Assembly (NCBI GenBank): GCA_001797035.1
Contig: MGOE01000102.1
Span: forward strand, 50,427 to 61,423
Direction: 5' to 3'
Source: Chloroflexi bacterium RBG_16_72_14
GTDB lineage: Bacteria; Chloroflexota; Limnocylindria; Limnocylindrales; CSP1-4
DNA length: 10,997 bases
The notes beneath the pieces were generated by a model that worked only from the letters and a program-made list of their open reading frames with translations, did not search any database and was not told the DNA's origin. Position numbers and translations under genes: made by a program. Position 1 is the first letter of the stretch. Each line of letters opens with the position of its first letter. Below, one piece after another: positions 1 through 6,158 of the stretch.

Positions 1-125
1 CCGTCACGGACGAGCCGCGCACCGATCAGCGCGCGGGCCGCCGCGAACGTGTCAGCGGCGAGGACCTCGCGGGGAAACGGCCGGACCGGTGGCGGCCCGC
101 CACCACCCCCGGAGCCCCCGGTCAC
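1..125 (-). CDS. DNA-3-methyladenine glycosylase (AAG/MPG family), N-terminal part only
   Basis: The minus strand reads GTG at 125-123 and stays open to the window edge (41 codons). After a Gly/Pro-rich N-terminus of about 16 residues comes PREVLAADTFAAARALIGAR followed by LVRD. This matches the conserved opening of the alkyladenine/3-methyladenine glycosylase family (pattern L-P-x-x-F-[x]-x-D-T-x-x-V-A-[RK]-x-L-[LI]-G-x-x-L-V-R). These enzymes cut the N-glycosidic bond of alkylated purines to start base excision repair; the catalytic residues lie outside this window. The GTG start overlaps the cvpA stop (GTGA, 4 bases), so the gene is probably translationally coupled to cvpA. The family call rests on about 25 residues. 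The start is inferred from the overlap, and a start further in cannot be excluded. Confidence 0.72.
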   Translation of the reverse strand, partial: MTGGSGGGGGPPPVRPFPREVLAADTFAAARALIGARLVRD

Positions 126-709
126 CCGATCCCGTACAGCTGCTTGATCGTGTCCGGCAGCAGGAACGAGGTGAGGCTCACGAAGTTCGGGATCAGCTGC
201 GAGTGGAGCAGGTCACCGGTTCCCGAGCTGTTGATCATGTCCCAGAAGCCGCGCAGGAACGGCAGCTCGTCCTCGTCGACCGGGAAGTTGGTGAGCAGGA
301 AGAACTGGTCCAGGATGATCATCACGAACATCAGCAGCAGGAACCCCTGGATCACGCCCAGGACGCCGCCGATGATCTCGTCGACGACCGGGTACTTCGC
401 GAACAGGGGTGCCTTCCTGTAGGTACCCTGGATCACGAGCGAGAAGGCGACGACCGCCGCCACGAACACGGTCAGGAACCCGATCATCGCGGCGTACTCG
501 CGCGGGAACTGGCTCCAGTTGTCGCCCAGGAACTCGCCCAGCGGGACGTGCAGCTGGGCCGCCAGGAAGAACGAGAACACGATCGACAGAATCCCGACCA
601 CGCGTCGGACCGTGCCCTGGATGAAGCCCAGGATGAAGAACCCGAACAGGACGAGGACGACCAGGACATCGGTCAGGTTGACCGAGCTCAGGAACTCCGT
701 GACGTTCAC
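122..709 (-). CDS. cvpA: CvpA family inner-membrane protein
   Basis: This 195-residue, very hydrophobic protein has four predicted membrane segments at roughly residues 13-31, 37-52, 72-95 and 112-138. The first segment ends in the family-typical G-F-I-Q-G-T-V-R-R turn, with a second Q-G turn near residues 121-122. This fits the CvpA/colicin V production family. The E. coli member is needed for colicin V secretion; in most bacteria the family has a poorly defined envelope role. The C-terminal 55 residues are more polar. Translation starts at GTG (709-707), with a GAGAGGG Shine-Dalgarno sequence at 724-718, 8 nt upstream. A promoter-like sequence lies about 60 bases upstream, so the gene can be expressed apart from pheT. 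Its stop overlaps the start of the glycosylase gene. Confidence 0.85.
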   Translation of the reverse strand: MNVTEFLSSVNLTDVLVVLVLFGFFILGFIQGTVRRVVGILSIVFSFFLAAQLHVPLGEFLGDNWSQFPREYAAMIGFLTVFVAAVVAFSLVIQGTYRKAPLFAKYPVVDEIIGGVLGVIQGFLLLMFVMIILDQFFLLTNFPVDEDELPFLRGFWDMINSSGTGDLLHSQLIPNFVSLTSFLLPDTIKQLYGIG

Positions 710-763
710 CCACCCAACCCTCTCGACGGCGGCCGCACCCCGGACGGCCGGATCCCGTGTGGA

Positions 764-793
764 AGCCTAGCAGCGGCCGCTCGGCGGTAGCAA
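764..793 (-). promoter_or_regulatory. Predicted promoter for cvpA and the glycosylase gene
   Basis: On the minus strand a -35-like TTGCTA (793-788) and a -10-like TAGGCT (769-764) are separated by 18 bases. The start of transcription would be near 757, leaving a leader of about 48 nt before the cvpA GTG. The -10 fits the TANNNT pattern of GC-rich bacteria. The -35 box touches the foot of the hairpin after pheT, so termination and re-initiation would be almost coincident. This is prediction from motif alone. Confidence 0.45.
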
Positions 794-831
794 TGGGGCG
801 GACGCCCCATGACCGCCCGAATCCGCCCCAT
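793..831 (-). terminator. Hairpin pair after pheT, probable terminator
   Basis: On the plus strand ATGGGGC (793-799) pairs perfectly with GCCCCAT (804-810) around a 4-nt loop. The longer ATGGGGCGGA (793-802) can instead pair with TCCGCCCCAT (822-831), which overlaps the pheT stop codon at 831-833. In the pheT direction the short hairpin is followed by TTGCTACC, not a U tract. It is therefore a GC-rich hairpin without a classical tail. Its position directly after the stop and before a new promoter supports a terminator role. Confidence 0.45.
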
Positions 832-3332
832 CAGGTGCGCAGGCGCCCCCCGACCGCGGGCAGGGCGCCGAGGACGGCGGCCACGGCGGCGTCGATCTCC
901 GGCTCCGTCAGCGTGCGGTCCGGCGCCCCGAAGCGCAGCCGGTATGCGAGGTTCTTCTCGTCCGTCGCGAGCGGGACGCCGCGGTAGATGTCGAACAGCC
1001 GGACGTCGCGCAGCAGCGCGCCCCCGTGCGCCACGAGCAGCGCCTCGACGCTGGCCGCCGGGGTCCGCTCGGGCACCACGATCGCGAGGTCCCGTTCCAC
1101 CGCGGGGAAGCGGCCGACGACGGGCGCATGCTCAGGGGCCAGGCGGCCGGCGGCGAGCCCCTCGAGCGACAGCTCCGCGACCAGCACGCGCTGGGACGTC
1201 CGGAGATCCCACGTCTCGACGACGTCCGGATGCAGCTCCCCGACGATCGCGCCCAGCCGGCCGGTGATCGTCGCGCGGGCCGTGCGGCCGGGGTGGAACA
1301 GCGGCTCGGCCGTCTCGGCCTCGTAGACGGGCCGCCCGAGGCCCAGCCGGTGCGCGAGCAGGTCGAGGATTCCCTTCGCGTCGTCGAGGTCGTAGCGCCG
1401 CGCCGGGCGGTTCCATGCCCGCGGCTCGGCGGCGCCGACGAGCGCGAACCCCAGGCGCCACCATTCCCGCGGCACATCGCCGGTTCGCCCGTACCCTTTG
1501 CCGATCTCGAACACGGCCACGTCCTCGGTGCCGTGCCGGAGGTTCGTCCCGACGACGTCGAGGAGGCTGCCGACCAGGTGACGGCGGAGCAGCGAGTGAT
1601 CCCGCGACAGCGGGTTGGTGACTCCCACCGGATCGCCGCCGGGCTCGGGCTCGCCGCCGACCGAGGGCACCTCGCGCCGCAGGACGAACGTCTCGACATG
1701 GCGCGGCGACACGAGCGCCGTGGTCACGACCTCGGTGAGGCCGGCGCCGGCGAGCGTGTCGCGCACGAGTTCCCGCACCCCGAGCGGCGACGGCCGGTAG
1801 TCCGGCATCTCCGTGTCCGGCGTGACCGAGGGCACGAGCTCGTACCCGCGGACGCGGGCGATCTCCTCGGCCACATCCGCCTCGATCGCGATGTCGCGGC
1901 GCCAGGTGGGCACGAGCGCGGTGATGGCGCCGTCGGCCTCGGGCGCCACCGAGAGCACCTCCGGTTGGAGCGCGACGACGACGGGCACGTCCGCCGCCGC
2001 CTCGGTCTCGATGCCCACCCGCGACAGCAGCTCGCGCTGCTCGTCCGAGCCCAGGCTCGTGCCCAGCAGGCGGTTGATCCGCGCCGGACGGAAGGCCACG
2101 CGCGACCGCCCGGGCTCGGACGGAGCCGTGTCCAGGCGGCCCGGGGCGATCTCGCCGCCGGCCCAGGCGCGGACCAGCTGCGCCGTGCGATCCGCGCCGA
2201 GTCGCGCCAGCCTGGCCTCCTGCCCCTTCTCGAACCGGCTGCTCGCCTCCGAGCGCAGCGAGAGGCGCTGCGCCGTGCGCCGGATGCTGACCGGATCGAA
2301 CACCGCGGACTCGATGACGACGTCGGTCGTGGCCTGCGACACCTCGGAGGTGGCGCCGCCCATCACACCGGCCAGCCCGAGCACACCCACGGGGTCCGCG
2401 ATCAGCAACATGTCCGGGGCCAGGACGCGCTCCACGTGGTCGAGCGTCTCGAGGCGCTCGCCGTCGGTCGCCCGCCGCACGACGACCGTCGCCCGGCCGT
2501 CCGCGCCGGCGTGGACGGCGGCAGCGTCGAACGTGTGGATCGGCTTGCCCAGCTCCAGCATCACGTAGTTCGAGGCGTCCACCACGTTCGAGACGGGCCG
2601 CTGGCCGGCGGCCAGGAGGCGCATCTGGACGTGGTCGGGCGACGGGCCGACGGTCACGCCGCTCACCCACCGCCCGACGAACCGGGTGCACAGGTCCGGG
2701 TCCCGGACATCGACCGCGAGCCGCGCCTCCGTCGGGGGCCCGCTCCCCTCCTCCACCGCGATCTCCGGCTGCCTCACGGGCCGGCGGGTCGCGGCCGCCA
2801 CCTCGCGCGCGAGCCCCAGGATCGACAGCGCGTCGCCGCGGTTGGGCTTGACGTCCACGTCCAGCACGACATCGCCGAACAGGTCCGCCAGCGGCACGCC
2901 CAGCGGGCTGTCCGCGGGCAGGATCAGGATCCCGTCGGCATCCGCGGTCAGCCGGAGCTCCTCCCCGGAGCACAGCATCCCGTTGCTCACGACGCCCATC
3001 TTCTCGGCGCGCTCGATGCGGCGGTTGCCCGGCAGGACGGCGCCCGGCAGCGCGACCGGGATGCGCTGGCCGGGGGCGATGTTCGTCGCGCCGCAGACGA
3101 TCGAGAGCGGCTCGCCCCCGTCGCCCAGGGTCACCGTGGTCAGCGACAGCCGGTCCGCGCGGGGATGCCGCTCCACGGTGAGCAGCTCGCCGATGACGAC
3201 CTGCTCCCAGTCCGCGCCCCAGCGCTCGACGTGCTTGACCTCCATGCCCAGCAGGGTGAGCCGCTCGGCCAGCTCCTCGGACGTCAGCTCGATGTCGACG
3301 AACTCGCGCAGCCAGGACAGCGGCACTCTCAT
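831..3332 (-). CDS. pheT: Phenylalanyl-tRNA synthetase beta subunit
   Basis: The encoded protein of 833 residues is within the usual PheT range. It starts MRVPLSWLREFVDIEL, the standard PheT N-terminus. The domain order is complete: an EMAP-like tRNA-binding OB fold at about 42-150 (ending near the SNGMLCS motif), a linker with the conserved KPNRGD (162-167), a B3/B4 domain at about 215-385, B5 at about 402-508 (PTWRRDI at 485-491), a catalytic-like core at about 515-730 and a C-terminal ferredoxin-fold anticodon-binding domain at about 741-833 (starting RFPAVERDLA). The protein is the non-catalytic half of the cytoplasmic alpha2-beta2 enzyme that charges tRNA-Phe; the B3/B4 domain edits mischarged Tyr. 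The ATG overlaps the pheS stop by 4 bases (ATGA), which fixes the start and implies translational coupling. A longer upstream frame exists but only shadows pheS. Confidence 0.97.
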   Translation of the reverse strand: MRVPLSWLREFVDIELTSEELAERLTLLGMEVKHVERWGADWEQVVIGELLTVERHPRADRLSLTTVTLGDGGEPLSIVCGATNIAPGQRIPVALPGAVLPGNRRIERAEKMGVVSNGMLCSGEELRLTADADGILILPADSPLGVPLADLFGDVVLDVDVKPNRGDALSILGLAREVAAATRRPVRQPEIAVEEGSGPPTEARLAVDVRDPDLCTRFVGRWVSGVTVGPSPDHVQMRLLAAGQRPVSNVVDASNYVMLELGKPIHTFDAAAVHAGADGRATVVVRRATDGERLETLDHVERVLAPDMLLIADPVGVLGLAGVMGGATSEVSQATTDVVIESAVFDPVSIRRTAQRLSLRSEASSRFEKGQEARLARLGADRTAQLVRAWAGGEIAPGRLDTAPSEPGRSRVAFRPARINRLLGTSLGSDEQRELLSRVGIETEAAADVPVVVALQPEVLSVAPEADGAITALVPTWRRDIAIEADVAEEIARVRGYELVPSVTPDTEMPDYRPSPLGVRELVRDTLAGAGLTEVVTTALVSPRHVETFVLRREVPSVGGEPEPGGDPVGVTNPLSRDHSLLRRHLVGSLLDVVGTNLRHGTEDVAVFEIGKGYGRTGDVPREWWRLGFALVGAAEPRAWNRPARRYDLDDAKGILDLLAHRLGLGRPVYEAETAEPLFHPGRTARATITGRLGAIVGELHPDVVETWDLRTSQRVLVAELSLEGLAAGRLAPEHAPVVGRFPAVERDLAIVVPERTPAASVEALLVAHGGALLRDVRLFDIYRGVPLATDEKNLAYRLRFGAPDRTLTEPEIDAAVAAVLGALPAVGGRLRT

Positions 3333-4369
3333 CGGAACGCTCCCAGGAAGCGCAGGTCGTCCTCCATGTACAGGCGCAGGTCCGCGACCTGGTGCCGGAG
3401 GTTCGCGATCCGCTCCACGCCCATCCCGAACGCGAAGCCCTGGTAGCGCTCGGGGTCGATGCCGCCGTAGCGCAGCACCACCGGGTGGACCATGCCGGCG
3501 CCCAGGATCGTCATCCAGCCTGTCCGTGAGCAGGCGGGGCACTTCTCGCCGTCGCAGATGACGCACAGGATGTCGAACGCGACCGACGGCTCCGTGAACG
3601 GGTAGTAGCCGGGCCGGAAGCGGGTGGGCCGGTGGGCGCCGAACATCGCGTGGGCGAACTGGTCCAGCAGGCCCTTGAGGTCCGCCATCGACGTCCCCTC
3701 GTCGACCATCAGGCCCTCGACCTGGAAGAACTCGGAGGCGTGGCTGGCGTCGACCGCCTCGTAGCGGAAGCAGCGACCGGGCAGCAGCGCGCGGATCGGC
3801 GGCCGCTCCTCGTGCATGACCCGGATCTGGCCCGGGCTGGTGTGGGTCCGCAGCAGCAGGCCCTCGACGTCCAGGTACAGGGTGTCCCACAGGTCCCGTG
3901 CCGGATGGTCCGGCGGGATGTTGAGCATCTGGAAGTTTGTCCGGTCGTCCTCGATCTCGGGGCCCTCGTAGACGACGAACCCGAACTGCGCGAACACCTC
4001 GGCGATCTCGCGCGCGGTCTCGATGATCGGGTGCAGCGAGCCCCGCCGGATGGGGCGACCCGGGGTCGTGACGTCCAGCGCCTCGGTCGCTAGCCGGGCC
4101 GCCAGCTCCGCCCCGCCCAGGCCGCTGCGGGCCTCGTGGAGGGCCGCCTCGACGGCGGTCCGGACCTCGTTGGCGATCGCGCCCACCTTGGGCCGGTCCT
4201 CGGCGGGCAACGCGCCGATGCCGCGCAGGATCGCGGTGAGGTCGCCCTTCTTGCCCAGCACGCCCACCTCGAGCGCGTCGAGCGCGGCCGTGTCCGGCGC
4301 GGCGGCCGCCGCACCCACCGCGCGCGCACGCAGGGCCTCGAGGTTCCGGGTCAGCTGGGCGAGATCCAT
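3329..4369 (-). CDS. pheS: Phenylalanyl-tRNA synthetase alpha subunit
   Basis: The encoded protein has 346 residues, normal for bacterial PheS. An N-terminal coiled-coil region (about 1-95) is followed by the class II catalytic domain. Motif 1 lies around 112-150 (HPIIETAREIAEVFAQFGF), motif 2 at about 198-216 (GRCFRYEAVDASHASEFFQ) and motif 3 at 311-321 (GFAFGMGVERI). Between motifs 2 and 3 the protein has a C-x2-C-x4-C-x2-C insert (C269, C272, C277, C280), which could bind zinc; this variant is known from Bacillota-type and related PheS. The ATG at 4369-4367 gives the family-typical N-terminus (MDLAQLTRNLEALRARA); its nearest Shine-Dalgarno-like AGGA is about 14 nt upstream and weak. The gene lies 169 bases after rplT and overlaps pheT by 4 bases. 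Confidence 0.97.
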   Translation of the reverse strand: MDLAQLTRNLEALRARAVGAAAAAPDTAALDALEVGVLGKKGDLTAILRGIGALPAEDRPKVGAIANEVRTAVEAALHEARSGLGGAELAARLATEALDVTTPGRPIRRGSLHPIIETAREIAEVFAQFGFVVYEGPEIEDDRTNFQMLNIPPDHPARDLWDTLYLDVEGLLLRTHTSPGQIRVMHEERPPIRALLPGRCFRYEAVDASHASEFFQVEGLMVDEGTSMADLKGLLDQFAHAMFGAHRPTRFRPGYYPFTEPSVAFDILCVICDGEKCPACSRTGWMTILGAGMVHPVVLRYGGIDPERYQGFAFGMGVERIANLRHQVADLRLYMEDDLRFLGAFR

Positions 4370-4449
4370 GGGCGGTGTCTGTTCCTGGTCGGGCGGCGGA
4401 TGCGGTGGTGGGTCAGGGTGACGGCGGTCCGCGGTCGGGCCCCGTGAAT

Positions 4450-4488
4450 CATGAACCCTCGAGCGTCGGCGACGTCGAGGGTTCCATG
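4450..4488 (-). promoter_or_regulatory. Long hairpin in the rplT-pheS spacer, candidate attenuator or processing site
   Basis: The spacer between rplT and pheS (4370-4538) contains a near-perfect inverted repeat. GAACCCTCGA (4453-4462) pairs with TCGAGGGTTC (4475-4484). The stem continues inward through CGTC/GACG to a 3-nt loop and outward through CAT/ATG, giving 17 bp with two single-base bulges. In the pheS direction the hairpin is followed by ATTCACGGGG with no U run, so it is not a classical terminator. I see no T-box motif and no Phe-rich leader peptide. It may be an attenuator, an RNase III site, or a structure controlling ribosomal-protein versus synthetase output. The rest of the spacer holds nothing else I can support. 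Confidence 0.5.
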
Positions 4489-4538
4489 GGCCTTCCGAGG
4501 TCCGAGGCGACGCTCCCGCGAGCCATCGGCCCGAGGAT

Positions 4539-4889
4539 TCAGGCGCCGCGAGCGACCTCGGCGATCCGGCCGAAGGTCGGGGCGTCGCGGACGGCGAGGT
4601 CGGCGAGGATCTTGCGGTCCAGGTCCACCCCCGCCTTCTTGAGACCGGCGATGAGCTTGCCATAGGTCATGCCGTTGAGTCGAGCTGCGGCGTTGATCCG
4701 GATGATCCACAGCTCGCGCATGTCGCGCTTGCGCTGCTTGCGGTCCCGGGTCGCGTACGCCAGCGCGTGCATCTGGGCCTCGCGGGCCCGCTTGATGAGC
4801 TTGCGGTTCGTCCCCGTGCGGCCCTCGGCGGCGCTGAGCAGCCGCTTGTGGCGCTTGTGGGCGGTGACGCCCCGCTTGACGCGTGCCAT
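4539..4889 (-). CDS. rplT: 50S ribosomal protein bL20
   Basis: The encoded protein has 116 residues, the usual size. It opens MARVKRGVTAHKRHKRLL and continues with a long basic N-terminal helix and the conserved RDRKQRKRDMRELWIIRINA stretch. It is an early-assembly 23S rRNA-binding protein of the large subunit; in other bacteria it also represses its own operon by binding leader RNA. The ATG (4889-4887) has a strong TAGGAG Shine-Dalgarno sequence, and this overlaps the rpmI stop codon (TAG at 4901-4899). The two genes are 9 bases apart and clearly in one operon. The segment after residue 90 (DLDRKILADLAVRDAPTF) is the typical C-terminal globular domain. No oddities. Confidence 0.98.
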   Translation of the reverse strand: MARVKRGVTAHKRHKRLLSAAEGRTGTNRKLIKRAREAQMHALAYATRDRKQRKRDMRELWIIRINAAARLNGMTYGKLIAGLKKAGVDLDRKILADLAVRDAPTFGRIAEVARGA

Positions 4890-4898
4890 CGATCGCTC

Positions 4899-5096
4899 CT
4901 AGACGTTCGGCAGGAGCCGGCGCAGCTGCTCCTGGTGCTCGGGGCCCACGATCGCCTTGCCCGCGTAGCGACGCGTCCGGCGCGAGGACTTGATCTCGAG
5001 GTGGTGGCCGCGCCAGGACTTGACGCGGTAGAACTTCCCGCTCCCGGTGACGCCGACGCGCTTCTGCGTCCCCTTGTGGGTCTTCATCTTCGGCAC
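4899..5096 (-). CDS. rpmI: 50S ribosomal protein bL35
   Basis: The encoded protein has 65 residues, the standard length. It begins MPKMKTHKGTQKRVGVTGSG, the bL35 signature, and is rich in Lys and Arg throughout. It is a small component of the large ribosomal subunit. The start is GTG (5096-5094), chosen because the family N-terminus is MPKMKTHKG; an in-frame ATG three codons later would remove the conserved first residues. AGGAG lies about 12 nt upstream of the GTG, just past the infC stop. The infC stop is 7 bases upstream and rplT starts 9 bases downstream, so the three genes form the classical infC-rpmI-rplT cluster. Confidence 0.97.
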   Translation of the reverse strand: MPKMKTHKGTQKRVGVTGSGKFYRVKSWRGHHLEIKSSRRTRRYAGKAIVGPEHQEQLRRLLPNV

Positions 5097-5103
5097 GCTG
5101 GGC

Positions 5104-5832
5104 TCACTCTCCTGCTGGCGTCGCCTCGACCGCCGGAGCGGTGACGGGCGTCGGTTCGGGTGCGGGTTCGGGTGCGGTCGCGGGTGCGGGTGCGGGTGCG
5201 GATGCCGGTGTCGGTGCGGGCGCCGCCGGTGCGGGCGCCTCCGCGGGTGCGCCCGCCTGGGCGGTCGTCCTGGCCTCGCCGTCGGCCCTGGCCCCGGCGG
5301 CCCGGTGCTCGTGGACCCTCGGCTTGTGGACCGAGGCGAGCGTCATGAACATCGACTTGCCTTCGAGCGCGGGTGAGCGATCGATGGTGCCATGGTCCTT
5401 CACGGCCTCGCCGAACTTGGCGAGGAGGGCCCGGCCGATCTCCGGGTGCGTGAGCTCCCGGCCCCGAAAGCGGACGGTGACCTTGATGCGGTCTCCGTCC
5501 TCGAGGAACTCGATCGCGCGATGGACCTTCGTGTCGAAGTCGCCGACGCCGATCTTCGGCGTGAGACGGACCTCCTTGAACTCCACCGCGCGCTGCTTGC
5601 GCTTTGCTTCCTTCTCGCGCTTCGTCAGCTCGTATTTGTACTGCCCGAAGTCGAGGAACTTGACGACCGGAGGGGCCGCCGTGGGAGCGACCTCCACGAG
5701 GTCGAGCCCCCGCTCCTGCGCCATCGCCATGGCCTGGTGCGTCGGCATGACGCCAAGCTGTGAGCCATCTTCGTCGAGGACCCGGACCTGGGGGACACGG
5801 ATCATCTGGTTGATGCGCAGGTCTCGGCTGAT
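5104..5832 (-). CDS. infC: Translation initiation factor IF-3 with an apparent AUC start and an Ala/Pro-rich tail
   Basis: From the proposed AUC start the protein has 242 residues. The IF3-N domain is at about 4-75 (ISRDLRINQMIRVPQVRVLD; then LDLVEVAPTAAPPVVKFLDF) and the IF3-C domain at about 88-170 (VRLTPKIGVGDFDTK; VTVRFRGRELTHPEIG). IF-3 binds the 30S subunit and rejects wrong start codons and initiator tRNAs. The first AUG (5805) would cut off the conserved R-I-N-x-x-I-R block and has no Shine-Dalgarno sequence. AUC at 5832-5830 restores the block and has AAAGGG (5847-5842) exactly 9 nt upstream. Rare AUU/AUC/AUA starts on infC are the known basis of IF-3 autoregulation. Residues 173-242 form an unusual low-complexity tail made mainly of Ala, Pro, Glu and Thr, absent from E. 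coli IF-3. The gene is first in the infC-rpmI-rplT-pheST unit. Confidence 0.95.
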   Translation of the reverse strand: MSRDLRINQMIRVPQVRVLDEDGSQLGVMPTHQAMAMAQERGLDLVEVAPTAAPPVVKFLDFGQYKYELTKREKEAKRKQRAVEFKEVRLTPKIGVGDFDTKVHRAIEFLEDGDRIKVTVRFRGRELTHPEIGRALLAKFGEAVKDHGTIDRSPALEGKSMFMTLASVHKPRVHEHRAAGARADGEARTTAQAGAPAEAPAPAAPAPTPASAPAPAPATAPEPAPEPTPVTAPAVEATPAGE

Positions 5833-5847
5833 GACGTGGTTCCCTTT
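5830..5847 (-). promoter_or_regulatory. Shine-Dalgarno and non-AUG start that decide the infC start
   Basis: The minus strand reads AAAGGG (5847-5842), a 9-nt spacer, then ATC (5832-5830). The frame is open back to a TGA upstream of the Shine-Dalgarno sequence, with no ATG, GTG or TTG between that stop and the ATC. The next candidate (ATG at 5805) has no purine-rich sequence ahead of it. The start is therefore most likely AUC. Confidence 0.7.
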
Positions 5848-5864
5848 GTTCGATCAGGTGAATT

Positions 5865-5903
5865 CGCGGCGCGCACGGGCATGCGCCCTGCGCGGTCGCC
5901 GCG
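5865..5903 (-). promoter_or_regulatory. Strong hairpin at the 5' end of the infC leader RNA
   Basis: Immediately after the predicted transcription start, the leader can fold as CGCGG, CGCGCA and GGGC (5' arm, with a 4-nt bulge) against GCCC, TGCGCG and CCGCG (3' arm, with one bulged base) around a 4-nt loop. That is about 15 bp in a leader of roughly 67 nt. It leaves the Shine-Dalgarno sequence (5847-5842) outside the stem. Because IF-3 and L20 operons are often controlled through leader RNA, this is a candidate regulatory or stabilising structure. The function is inference. Confidence 0.45.
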
Positions 5904-5905
5904 GG

Positions 5906-5935
5906 AGGATAGCACAGGGGTTCGCCGCGACGCCA
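5906..5935 (-). promoter_or_regulatory. Predicted promoter of the infC operon
   Basis: A -10-like TATCCT (5911-5906) sits in the 12-base block GTGCTATCCTCC. The identical block occurs at the tRNA-Val promoter and its displaced copy, which strengthens a promoter reading. A possible -35 (TGGCGT, 5935-5930, spacer 18) is poor, so recognition may lean on the extended -10. Predicted transcription starts near 5899. Confidence 0.5.
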
Positions 5936-6158
5936 CAGGAGGAGCCGGATCGATGGGTTCCGGCCCGTGCCCGGGGAGCCCGGGTCGCCGGCACGCCACA
6001 GGCGGGGGTTGGACTGGGACCCGGGGACCCTGCCCGGCGCCTTCGGAGACCGGAGCAATCTCCGGCTGGCGACCCGGGCACCCCGGTCAGCCCGGGCGCT
6101 CGGCGCCCGGGCGACCCGCAGTCCCTCGCGCGCTCCGGTCGGAGGGCGACGCAGCCGG
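5936..6158 (-). other. thrS-infC spacer with several GC hairpins, no gene seen
   Basis: I find no supported reading frame here. On the minus strand, 46 bases after the thrS stop, GCCCGGGCGC and GCGCCCGGGC (6112-6103 and 6099-6090) form a perfect 10-bp stem with a 3-nt loop, a plausible thrS terminator core though no U tract follows. A second stem, CCGGAG/CTCCGG, lies at 6050-6065 with a 4-nt loop. Repeated CCCGGG-type motifs make several further pairings possible. Confidence 0.5.
6090..6112 (-). terminator. Perfect 10-bp GC hairpin downstream of thrS
   Basis: The two arms 6090-6099 and 6103-6112 are exact inverted repeats around a 3-nt loop. The hairpin lies between the thrS stop (6159-6161) and the infC promoter. 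It is followed by GACCGGGG rather than U residues, so intrinsic termination would rely on stem strength alone. Confidence 0.45.

Noticed and set aside
1026..3446. Long plus-strand open frame (over 800 codons) opposite pheT
   Set aside because: It lies wholly antisense to pheT, is dominated by Arg, His, Asp, Gln and Gly in no family pattern, and arises from GC-rich third positions of pheT.
3333..3890. Upstream extension of pheT in the same frame
   Set aside because: It only overlaps pheS in another frame; the ATGA junction and the MRVPLSWL start fix pheT at 3332.
5150..5260. GGGTGC-type tandem repeats as a possible CRISPR or minisatellite
   Set aside because: Units are short, irregular and in frame; they encode the Ala/Pro tail of IF-3.
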